32,477 bases of DNA, from assembly GCF_014799995.1 (NCBI RefSeq), contig NZ_JAAVGY010000021.1, positions 1 to 32,477 on the forward strand. Reading direction: 5' to 3'. Each line of letters starts with the position of its first letter. Positions within the stretch are counted from its first letter, which is position 1. This document shows, piece by piece, positions 16,801 through 22,919 of this stretch. Below the pieces are notes generated by a model, which worked only from the letters and a program-made list of their open reading frames with translations, did not search any database and was not told the origin of the DNA. This DNA comes from Helicobacter sp. Its GTDB lineage: Bacteria > Campylobacterota > Campylobacteria > Campylobacterales > Helicobacteraceae. The position numbers and the translations under genes were made by a program.

Positions 16801-17616
16801 CCTGTGTTTGTCGATACGGGGCTTTTGCGCAAAGGCGAACGAGAAGCGGTAGAGAAAATGTTTAAAGAAAATCTCAAAGTGCCTCTGATAACTGCGGATG
16901 CAAGTGCATTATTCTTGCAGCGTCTTAAAGGCGTGATAGACCCAGAGCAAAAGCGTAAAATCATTGGTGAAACTTTTATTGAAGTTTTTGAAAAAGAGGC
17001 AAAAAAATACAACCAAAAGGGTGAGATAAAATTCCTCGCGCAAGGCACGCTTTATCCTGATGTGATTGAATCGGTGAGCGTGAAAGGACCGAGCAAAACG
17101 ATTAAGTCGCATCATAATGTTGGCGGTTTGCCCGAATGGATGCAATTTGAACTCATTGAGCCCCTGAGGGAATTGTTTAAAGACGAAGTGAGGGCATTGG
17201 GGCGAGAGCTAGGAATGCCAGAATCGATGCTAATGCGCCACCCTTTCCCGGGACCAGGACTTGCGATTCGCATTATGGGCGAAGTGAATAAAAGGGATTT
17301 AGATTTATTGCGCGAGGCAGATTCTATTTTTATAGAGGAGTTGCAAAAACAAGGGCATTATAACAAAGTGTGGCAGGCATTTTGTGTGTTGCTCAATGTG
17401 CGGAGTGTGGGTGTGATGGGCGATAATCGCACGTATGATAATACGATTTGCGTCCGAGCGGTTGAGGCAATTGATGGAATGACGGCGACTTTCGCGCATT
17501 TGCCGCATAGTTTTTTGGAATCTGTAAGCAATCGTATTATTAATGAAGTTGAGGGCATTAACCGCGTGGTGTATGATATTACGAGCAAACCCCCGGGCAC
17601 GATTGAGTGGGAGTAA
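13840..17616 (+). CDS. guaA: GMP synthase (glutamine-hydrolysing) with three inserted GNAT domains and an inserted Tag DNA glycosylase
   Basis: GuaA makes GMP from XMP with glutamine and ATP. The core is intact. The amidotransferase has Cys82 (GICYG), His333 and Glu335 (QFHPEVVH). The ATP pyrophosphatase has the P-loop SGGVDSS (966-972), and the dimerisation domain ends in PPGTIEWE. The protein is 1258 residues instead of about 520, because one GNAT domain (about 113-270) sits inside the amidotransferase. Two more GNATs (about 379-533 and 551-702) and a complete Tag domain (about 722-909) sit between the amidotransferase and the ATPase. Removing them leaves about 520 residues. All insertions are in frame with no stops. 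A TTG at 13813 could open the frame, but the ATG at 13840 gives MNNVQILVLDFGSQYTQL, the family start. I recall a similarly long GuaA annotated in H. hepaticus, unverified. Confidence 0.95.
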   Translation: MNNVQILVLDFGSQYTQLIARRLREYGVYTEIVPYFESIESIRAKNPKGIILSGGPASVYEEGAYKPDSAIFALGIPILGICYGLHLIAHHFGGKVIKADAQEFGKAVLEFLNLEQQLTFSEFNHQKFPAMLNALIDLWEDSVRSSHGFLAESAIVEIKEEVSQRLQSAENILVATASNDFVGFIGFENNKIDMLFVSPKFFKRGVGRALIREAYERKLKQYESIQLDCNTDNAQGLAFYKYLGFRESGRSAKDSKGRNFPIVHFEVKSKNLAQHLESHRLFHDVKQDSIVWMSHADKVESIPQGFKEIAKSGNTHYCAIADLKRKIYALQFHPEVVHSECGGQILRNFAVEICGSDTSWNMRHFAESEIAKLREIVGIESAFTLMTFQEACKELKKEQVIEKLLKIWEDSVRATQNVSDEFIAHRRKVLEKDYIAKAEEILIYKEAGEWLGFIAVRGNEVTLLFIAPEHFRRGIGKTLIKESLKRYLYQFEKIKLNSREQALSYYNKLGFYKAGEPFCSYRDYQEIMLTPMEVTRECLQQALEPIKDSLCFITLTESFKQVGKTQTMQRLVTVWEKGARATHTGLSEEEISGMREEIREAILKSKNLFIAQRNQECLGFIEVEKNEIAMLFVAPHVFKKGVGKALIEEAFVKHLCAFETIKVNSIEWALGFYQHLGFQKTEEKPLPARNNGTISPTLIPLSIASIDLQKSLKLGIAEKTEIKRCEWANDKDEAARKLYEDYHDKEWGVPLHEDRKLFEFLVLETMQAGLSWITILKKREAFRAAFDDFDPKTIAQYDEAKIQELMGNENIIRNRIKIESAIHNAKLFLEIQEEFGSFNQYIWGFVGGKPILNHFTSMSEIPTKTQLSDKISKDLQKRGFKFVGSTIMYAYMQAIGMVNDHLTSCFKRNVKVETKDSKSEGFLGDFSGFGARGERSYLKGNDQAPSEQSTKSTKKPTTSKVLCAVSGGVDSSVVAALLYRAIGGNLIPVFVDTGLLRKGEREAVEKMFKENLKVPLITADASALFLQRLKGVIDPEQKRKIIGETFIEVFEKEAKKYNQKGEIKFLAQGTLYPDVIESVSVKGPSKTIKSHHNVGGLPEWMQFELIEPLRELFKDEVRALGRELGMPESMLMRHPFPGPGLAIRIMGEVNKRDLDLLREADSIFIEELQKQGHYNKVWQAFCVLLNVRSVGVMGDNRTYDNTICVRAVEAIDGMTATFAHLPHSFLESVSNRIINEVEGINRVVYDITSKPPGTIEWE
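14173..14649 (+). other. In-frame insertion 1 in guaA: GNAT domain splitting the amidotransferase
   Basis: Amidotransferase sequence is continuous up to FGKAVLEF and resumes at about HRLFHDVKQDSIVWMSHADK. Between them lies a YjaB-like GNAT domain with the opening LIDLWEDSVRSSHGFL, the acetyl-CoA loop FFKRGVGRALI and the closing AFYKYLGFRESGR. The insertion falls in a surface loop between the catalytic Cys and His, so the fold could still form. No intein splice-junction residues are visible. Boundaries are approximate. Confidence 0.85.
14974..15945 (+). other. In-frame insertion 2a in guaA: tandem GNAT domains
   Basis: After the amidotransferase linker (SEIAKLREIVG) come two GNAT domains. The first has LLKIWEDSVRATQN, FRRGIGKTLI and ALSYYNKLGF. 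The second has LVTVWEKGARATHTG, FKKGVGKALI and ALGFYQHLGF. Both keep the acetyl-CoA pyrophosphate-binding loop. Their C-terminal strands look more degenerate than in insertion 1. They resemble each other and insertion 1, which points to internal duplication of one ancestral domain. Confidence 0.82.
16003..16566 (+). other. In-frame insertion 2b in guaA: DNA-3-methyladenine glycosylase I (Tag) domain
   Basis: Residues of about 722-909 form a complete Tag domain, which removes 3-methyladenine from alkylated DNA. Key residues match E. coli Tag as I remember it. The zinc ligands are Cys725 (RCEW), His743 (YHDKEWGVP), His901 and Cys905 (NDHLTSC). The catalytic-pocket Glu764 sits in ETMQAGLSWITILKKRE, and GFKFVGSTIMYAYMQA is conserved. 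A low-complexity linker (about residues 910-958) joins it to the GuaA ATPase. The length of about 188 residues is that of a free Tag enzyme. Confidence 0.9.
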
Positions 17617-17646
17617 ATACTAACAAAATCCAAAAAAGGAGTAAAG

Positions 17647-18233
17647 ATGACTTATAAAGAATTAATTGTAGAAATTTTACAACAAGCAAAAGAACCTTTG
17701 ACAAGTGGACAAATTTGGGCAAGAGCTTGTGAAATTGGGCTTGGTAAAAAACTTTCAAGCTTAGGAAAGACACCTGAAATCTTTTGCACAATATTAATCA
17801 AAGCCACTATAAATTCTTTTCTTTTGAGCTTAAAATTAGTCTCGATTTTTCAAATTTAAAGGAGAGCTATTTCCAAGCTGTAAGTAATTCAAGTTGGGCT
17901 AATGAGGGATATTTGGTAGTTTTTAAAGAGATTGATGATGAAGTTTTAAGTGAACTTAGACGTTTAAATCAGATTTTTGGCATAGGGGTGATAAAACTTG
18001 AAAGTGATATTCTAAGTTCTAAAATTTTGCTAAGTTCTAGACAGAAAGATCTTGACATACAAACTTTAGATATGCTTCTTGATAAAAATCCAAATTTTAA
18101 GCGTTTTATCGAGGACATCAATAGACAAATTAAGGCGGGTGTAGATACAAAAATTGTAGCAAATTTTGATGATGTTTTAAACGATGAAGATATGCAAAAA
18201 TACATCAAAGAAAAACATATTGAAGAACAATAA
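17647..18233 (+). pseudogene. HrgA-like gene (HARE-HTH plus C-terminal domain), internally deleted and out of frame
   Basis: The first 43 codons encode a HARE-HTH domain start (MTYKELIVEILQQAKEPLTS ... LGKKLSSLGKTP), which opens HrgA-type proteins. At about 17775 the sequence jumps to another frame. There, YKFFSFELKISLDFSNLKES and YFQAVSNSSWANEGYLVVF match what I remember as the HrgA C-terminal region, running to 18233. The expected middle part (the rest of the HARE domain and about 100 or more residues) is missing, so the gene has a deletion that also shifts the frame. hrgA in H. pylori is the gene that replaces hpyIIIR next to a GATC methyltransferase. Here it lies in front of an endonuclease remnant and a methyltransferase. 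Confidence 0.75.
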
Positions 18234-18254
18234 GTATATATGGGCGGATAATTA

Positions 18255-19343
18255 ATGTTACAGGCACAAATTCAAAATTTTTCATATCAAAAATATTGGC
18301 GAGATGTTTTAGAAGAATTTAATTTTGAAAACATTAACGATTTATCAAGCAAATGCTTAATAAATTTTAAGGGTAAAACTTTAGCCATAAGTAAATGGGT
18401 CAGCCCTAAACGCACACGTTCTTATCCTTATGCAAGAGTGTATGATACCTTTGACCACCCCAAAGCGAATAAAGTTGTTACCATTATTCCAATTATCAAA
18501 GACGAGGGCTTAAGTGGAGACATGGATTATTTGCAATGGGATACAATTTCTTTGATGAGCTTACTCAATGTTTATGTGATTTTAGGTTTTTATGATTGTG
18601 CAGAGATTCACCAGACAAGAAACAATAGAATCACTAAGCAGAAATTTAACAATGATTATATTGCAAAATAGCTTACCAATCTCATTAGTTACCACCAATC
18701 TGCACTTCATTGGAATCTTAATTAGCTGGAAAATAAGAATCTTTCAACTCTAGTCGAGATTGCCAAAAATTCCTATAAAAAGATAGAAGATTCTTTAAAA
18801 GTAAAACTGCATAATGGCCAAAATATTGATAAATTTGCACAAAAAATTTCTGAAGTTAGAAAAACCTTTATGGAATTTTCACGACAAAAAGCCCAACAAG
18901 CACAAAATAGAGAATCTTTAACCATACAACCTAAGGAACAGATAGGCATAGGGCAAAAAGCCAAAATCACTATAAGTAATTATCTAGGAGGGCAATATTT
19001 CTTTACAATTGATGATGTTCTTTTTAAAAATGGAATATTGTATTTATGCGAAAGCAAACATACTAAAAGTTCGTTATTGCCAAGTAGTGATGATATTAAA
19101 GATGGACTCTTGAAGTTAATGCTTTATAATAATTTGAGTTCTATTGCTGGATATAAAAAATTCAAAATTATATTAAGGCTTACCTCAAACCTTTTGCGGG
19201 ATAGTTTTTCGCTTCCAAATAATAATTTGGATTCTGTTCTTGCCCATAGTGATTTTTCAAACACTCAAATATCAATGCTTAAGGCTTTAAATATAGAATC
19301 TCAAAATAACCATTTTGAAATTTGGATAAATTATGAACAATAA
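18255..19343 (+). pseudogene. Type II restriction endonuclease gene with two in-frame amber codons
   Basis: One frame of 362 codons, ending just inside the methyltransferase gene, is interrupted by TAG at 18669-18671 and TAG at 18723-18725. The part after the second stop has a PD-(D/E)xK-like site, TIDDVLFKNGILYLCESKHTK, with Asp and Glu-Ser-Lys. I do not recognise the enzyme or its target. The overlap with the D12 methyltransferase gene (11 bases) is typical of an endonuclease-methyltransferase pair, which is the main reason for the call. As written, the first 138 codons could be made but would lack the presumed catalytic site. The region is AT-rich like its neighbours. Confidence 0.65.
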
Positions 19344-20190
19344 AATCTATCTTAAATCTCCCTTGCGCTATCCAGGGGGTAAATCAAGAGCTATTAAATT
19401 CTTAAAAGACTACTTTCCAAAAGACTTTAAAGAATATCGTGAGCCTTTCTTTGGTGGCGGAAGTGTAGGAATATACCTAGCACAGATATATCCCCATAAT
19501 GGAATAAAATTTTTTGCTAATGATTTAAATTATGATGTATATTGCTTTTGGCAGATTTTAAAAACGCAAAATAACGACCTTATCCAAGCGATTCAAGACA
19601 TTAAAAAGAATTATAAAAATGGACGAGAACTCTATAGATTGTTACTTGAGCGCAGAAATCAATCCTTAAATGATTTCCAAAGAGCAGTAGATTTCTTTGT
19701 GCTTAATCGTATTACTTTTTCTGGCGTAGTAGATTGCGGAGGTTATTCACAAAAGGCTTTTGAATCTCGTTTCACACAAAGTTGCATTGAAAGATTGAAA
19801 AATATGCAAGGTATTTTTAATGATTTTTCTTTTAGCTTTAATGATTACCAAGAATTATTATATAAAAATGGGGAAAATGTTTTTATTTTTTTAGACCCAC
19901 CCTATTTTAGTGCAACTAAATCAAGACTATATGGAAAAAGAGGGGATTTACATACAAGCTTTAATCATGAAGCCCTTTATAAAAATCTTAAAAATATTAA
20001 ACATAAGTTTTTGCTTACGTATGATGATAGTGATTATATACGAGAACTTTATAAGGATTTTTATCTACAAGAATGGACTTTGCAATATGGAATGAATAAT
20101 TACAAGCAAGAAAAAGCAAATGTAGGCAAAGAACTTTTAATCAGCAATTTTAAAATTACTAAAAATCATTATTTATTGTTTAGTACCTAA
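19333..20190 (+). CDS. D12-class DNA N6-adenine methyltransferase
   Basis: The 285-residue protein is an intact D12-family (Dam-like) adenine methyltransferase. It has SPLRYPGGK at residues 9-17, the SAM motif EPFFGGGS at 37-44, NRITFSGVVDCGGYSQ in the middle, and the catalytic DPPY at 188-191 followed by FSATKSRLYGKRGDLHTSFNH. It would protect DNA from the adjacent endonuclease. Since that gene is broken, this is now effectively a solitary methyltransferase that could mark the genome and affect expression. The target is likely a short palindrome, perhaps GATC by analogy with the HrgA-linked H. pylori locus, but the sequence alone does not show this. The start overlaps the end of the endonuclease frame by 11 bases. 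Confidence 0.9.
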   Translation: MNNKIYLKSPLRYPGGKSRAIKFLKDYFPKDFKEYREPFFGGGSVGIYLAQIYPHNGIKFFANDLNYDVYCFWQILKTQNNDLIQAIQDIKKNYKNGRELYRLLLERRNQSLNDFQRAVDFFVLNRITFSGVVDCGGYSQKAFESRFTQSCIERLKNMQGIFNDFSFSFNDYQELLYKNGENVFIFLDPPYFSATKSRLYGKRGDLHTSFNHEALYKNLKNIKHKFLLTYDDSDYIRELYKDFYLQEWTLQYGMNNYKQEKANVGKELLISNFKITKNHYLLFST

Positions 20191-20224
20191 CGGGATTTCT
20201 TATCTATCTATAAAAAGGAATCCC

Positions 20225-20737
20225 ATGCCCCGACCCAACACCAAAACCGACCTATTACACCAAAGTCAAGCAAATTTTGAGCAGCTCTTTGCCTTGATTG
20301 ATTCCATGCCAAATGAAATGCAGCTTGCAAGGTTTGATTATAATGAGCGCGACAAGACATTGCGTGATATTCTCGTGCATTTATATGAATGGCAGAATCT
20401 GCTGCTGCATTTTGTGCAAACAAATCTTAGCAAAATTAATGATTTCGTGTCCTTTTTGCCCGCGCCCTATAATTTCAAAACCTATCCAAAAATGAATCAA
20501 GAACTATGGCAAAAGCACCAAAACACGCCCTTGAACGAGGCAAAATCTATGTTGCACAAGAGCCATGCCACCTGTATGGAGATGATACAACAGCTTCCAG
20601 ATAAAGAATTTTTTCTCAAAAAACATTATCCATGGTGTGGTACAACGAGTCTCGGAAGCTATTGCGTGAGCGCGACTTCAAGCCATTATGATTGGGCGAT
20701 AAAGCTAATTAAGAAGTATTTAAGGGCAAAGAAATGA
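20225..20737 (+). CDS. ClbS/DfsB-family protein (DUF1706 four-helix bundle)
   Basis: This 170-residue protein matches the ClbS/DfsB family. Typical segments are TKTDLLHQSQANFEQLF at the start, RDILVHLYEWQNLLLHFVQ, PAPYNFKTYPKMNQELWQKH, and TTSLGSYCVSATSSHYDWAIK near the end. ClbS protects colibactin producers by hydrolysing the colibactin cyclopropane warhead. Other members have unknown roles. The ribosome binding site AAAAGGAATCCC precedes the ATG. It opens a run of small stress- or drug-related proteins. Whether this copy protects against a genotoxin is inference. Confidence 0.85.
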   Translation: MPRPNTKTDLLHQSQANFEQLFALIDSMPNEMQLARFDYNERDKTLRDILVHLYEWQNLLLHFVQTNLSKINDFVSFLPAPYNFKTYPKMNQELWQKHQNTPLNEAKSMLHKSHATCMEMIQQLPDKEFFLKKHYPWCGTTSLGSYCVSATSSHYDWAIKLIKKYLRAKK

Positions 20738-20780
20738 TGCGAGCGGCACATAAATTTATTTTTTAATGCGTTTTTTGTGC

Positions 20781-20786
20781 TATCAT
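20781..20786 (+). promoter_or_regulatory. Probable extended -10 for the tfoX-like gene
   Basis: TGCTATCAT (hexamer TATCAT at 20781-20786) is an extended -10 about 31 bases before the ATG at 20817. An AT-rich run lies upstream. GAGCGAGGACGAGAGA contains the ribosome binding site. This suggests that the tfoX-like, DUF6194-like and GyrI-like genes form one transcription unit. Confidence 0.4.
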
Positions 20787-20816
20787 ATCGCATTCTAACA
20801 GAGCGAGGACGAGAGA

Positions 20817-21194
20817 ATGGCGACTAGTGAAGGCTTCAAAGATTTTGTGCTCGAGACGCTCGATAGCGCGTTACAAGGCGAGCCATATCGTTTCAGTGCC
20901 AAGAAAATGTTTGGCGAGTATTGTATCTATGTGTCCGATTCTTGCGCTGTCCCAAAGCCAATTTTTTTGCTGTGCGATGAGACGCTCTATGTCAAACAAC
21001 ATACGATTCTAGCGACACTTTTAGAATCTGCCCCCAAAGGTTTCCCTTATCCCGGTGCTAAAGAATCCTACATTCTTGACGTGGATTCGCCACAAACTCT
21101 GCGAGATGTCGTTCTTGCCCTCGCCCCGATTTTGCCCACTCCTAAGCCCAAAAAGGCAAAAGGAAAAGGCAAGCATAAAGGAGAGGAATCATAA
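20817..21194 (+). CDS. TfoX/Sxy N-terminal-domain protein
   Basis: The 125-residue protein has the TfoX N-terminal fold. Its segments are FKDFVLETLDSALQGEPYRFSAKKMFGEYCIYV, then PIFLLCDETLYVKQ and PYPGAKESYILDVDSPQTLRDVV. The tail is very lysine-rich (KPKKAKGKGKHKG). Stand-alone N-terminal domains like this are common in gut bacteria. They differ from full-length Sxy/TfoX competence regulators, which also have a C-terminal DNA-repair-like domain, so a role in competence should not be assumed. It ends one base before the next possible coding start region and is likely co-transcribed with it. Confidence 0.8.
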   Translation: MATSEGFKDFVLETLDSALQGEPYRFSAKKMFGEYCIYVSDSCAVPKPIFLLCDETLYVKQHTILATLLESAPKGFPYPGAKESYILDVDSPQTLRDVVLALAPILPTPKPKKAKGKGKHKGEES

Positions 21195-21195
21195 A

Positions 21196-21681
21196 GTGAA
21201 AGAAGCAATGATGACTAATGATATTCTTTCTTATTGTCTATCTAGCTTAAAGGATACTACGCTAGTGGAGAGTTGGGGTGAAAAAGGTATTTTTTATAAT
21301 CCAAACAGCGTTTTGAAACGAGGCGTCTATGTTTTGACCATCAAAGAAAAAGATGGCAACAATGATAAAATTTCTTTGCTGAATCGCGATAATGTCTATC
21401 GCGTCAATGTCGGGCTAAGAAAGCAGACTTTTATTGAACGCTTTGGATATATCCCCAAACGTCCATCTGCTGGAAATATTGTAAAAATGGATTATGATTT
21501 TACCATTTTAGATACTATTATCCCCCACCCTGTCTACGCATGGATGGGTTGGGTATGTGTCTTGAACCCTTCTAATAAAACTTTTGAAGAGTTCAAAATA
21601 ATGATACAAGAATCGTATGAATTTGCAAAGGAAAAATTTGTCAAGAGGAAAAAGAATGAGCCCAGCAATGCAAAAGTTTGA
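21196..21681 (+). CDS. DUF6194-like small protein
   Basis: The protein (about 161 residues) contains NDILSYCLSSLKDTTLVESWGEKGIFYNP, followed by LKRGVYVLTIKEKDG, LLNRDNVYRVNVGL and PHPVYAWMGWVCVLNPS. This is the pattern I associate with the DUF6194 / luciferase-like small family. I choose the GTG at 21196 because AGAGGAATCATAAA precedes it. ATG codons at 21208 and 21211 are alternatives with poorer sites. The end overlaps the start of the GyrI-like gene by 26 bases. Function unknown; the context suggests stress or drug response. Confidence 0.65.
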   Translation: MKEAMMTNDILSYCLSSLKDTTLVESWGEKGIFYNPNSVLKRGVYVLTIKEKDGNNDKISLLNRDNVYRVNVGLRKQTFIERFGYIPKRPSAGNIVKMDYDFTILDTIIPHPVYAWMGWVCVLNPSNKTFEEFKIMIQESYEFAKEKFVKRKKNEPSNAKV

Positions 21682-22300
21682 TTTTAAAAAAGCTTTTAAA
21701 GACTTGTACTCGCCAAAACAAATTCCCGCACGTGTGTTTGTGCCCAAGATGTGCTTTATCGCCGTGCGGGGAGAAGGCAACCCAAACGATAGCGGCGGTG
21801 CATACCAAGAGGCTTTGAAAGTTTTATATGCTCTTTCATACGCTATAAAAATGGACAAGGGCAGAAACATTCAAGGGCATTTTGATTATGTCGTGCCTCC
21901 TTTAGAATCGCTATGGTGGAGCAATGGAAATTTTAAAGACAAAGACAATTTTCAATGGCAGGCAATGATTACCCAGCCAGATTTTGTTACCCAAGAAATC
22001 TTTGAATGGGTATGTAATGACGTTTTCCAAAAGAAGAATTTGGATTGTAGTCGAGCATCATTCATAAACTTTGAAGAAGGCTTATGCGTTCAGATGTTAC
22101 ATATTGGTGCTTATGATGATGAGCCAAAGAGCCTTGCTCAAATTGAAGATTTTATTGCTCACTCATCTCTTCATAATGATATTGGCGCAATCAAAGACGG
22201 ATTCATCAGGGCACATCATGAAATTTATTTAAGCAATCCCAATAAAACGACTCCGCAAAAACTAAAAACAATTCTCCGCATTCCCGTGCGAGAAAGTTAA
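21656..22300 (+). CDS. GyrI-like small-molecule-binding domain protein
   Basis: The 214-residue protein resembles the GyrI-like (SOUL/effector-binding) family with a single large domain. It has KKAFKDLYSPKQIPARVFVPKMCFIAVRGEGNPND near the start, PLESLWWSNG, and the later QMLHIGAYDDEPKSLAQIEDFI and GFIRAHHEIYLSNP...ILRIPV, which are typical. Such domains bind and sometimes hydrolyse hydrophobic or electrophilic compounds. Related families overlap with ClbS-type cyclopropane hydrolases in activity. The ATG at 21656 has AAGAGGAAAAAGA in front, better than the earlier start at 21617. It is the last gene of the plus-strand cluster. Confidence 0.8.
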   Translation: MSPAMQKFDFKKAFKDLYSPKQIPARVFVPKMCFIAVRGEGNPNDSGGAYQEALKVLYALSYAIKMDKGRNIQGHFDYVVPPLESLWWSNGNFKDKDNFQWQAMITQPDFVTQEIFEWVCNDVFQKKNLDCSRASFINFEEGLCVQMLHIGAYDDEPKSLAQIEDFIAHSSLHNDIGAIKDGFIRAHHEIYLSNPNKTTPQKLKTILRIPVRES

Positions 22301-22314
22301 GAAGTTGTTTTGTC

Positions 22315-22773
22315 TTAACCTTGCAAACTTTTAAGTAAATCAATCAATTTAATATTTTCAAGATAGCTTTCCAATGCTTTTTGAGCCTGCTCAAAATGTG
22401 TATCTAAAAGCAAATGGATATTTTTGCCCAATGGGCAAAGCTTGTTAGGGTTTGTATGGAATCGAAAAAGCCCATTTTCGCCCATTGAATCAACAGCATT
22501 AAAAATATCAAGTAGGCTGATATTTTGTGGCTTCTTCGCGAGCTTGCTCCCACCACTTCCACGCGATATATGCACGAGTTTTGCCATTTTGAGCTGGGCA
22601 AGGATGTTGCGGACAATAACACTATTCACTCCCACAGAATCTGCCAAAGCCTCACTTGTCATTTTTTTGCAGTGTGTTTTGTCGCGATTGCGATTTGTCT
22701 CTGAATCTGCATCAAAAAATTCTAAACACAAACAAATATGGACTGCAATGCTGAAACGTGAGGGGATTTGCAT
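22315..22773 (-). CDS. Rrf2-family transcriptional regulator
   Basis: The 152-residue protein has the Rrf2 layout: RFSIAVHICLCLEFF, a winged helix with TSEALADSVGVNSVIVRNILAQLKMAKLVHISRGSGGSKLAK, then ISLLDIFNAVD and the C-terminal dimerisation helix (ALESYLENIKLIDLL). The region that carries the three iron-sulfur cysteines in IscR has only one Cys (KLCPLGKN), so this is more like the YwnA group that senses without a cluster. It is divergent from an MFS exporter, which it probably represses. An inverted repeat in the shared gap is the likely operator. Confidence 0.88.
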   Translation of the reverse strand: MQIPSRFSIAVHICLCLEFFDADSETNRNRDKTHCKKMTSEALADSVGVNSVIVRNILAQLKMAKLVHISRGSGGSKLAKKPQNISLLDIFNAVDSMGENGLFRFHTNPNKLCPLGKNIHLLLDTHFEQAQKALESYLENIKLIDLLKSLQG

Positions 22774-22819
22774 GTTGTTCCTTTAGATATTATTTATAAT
22801 AATCACTTCATTGCTACGC

Positions 22820-22848
22820 TTGACATTATAACAAAAATTTGTTACACT
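22820..22848 (+). promoter_or_regulatory. Candidate promoter for the MFS gene with operator in the spacer
   Basis: TTGACA (22820-22825) and TACACT (22843-22848) are separated by 17 bases. The inverted repeat TAACAAA-AA-TTTGTTA (22829-22844) fills most of that spacer. A second half-site TTTGTTA (22859-22865) overlaps another -10-like TATAAT (22864-22869). A regulator bound here would block RNA polymerase. The promoter lies about 70 bases before the MFS start. Confidence 0.55.
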
Positions 22849-22919
22849 GCGCCATACTTTTGTTATAATATAATTTATTACATTATAATAAAAAACATCG
22901 CAGAATCAAAGGAGTTCCC

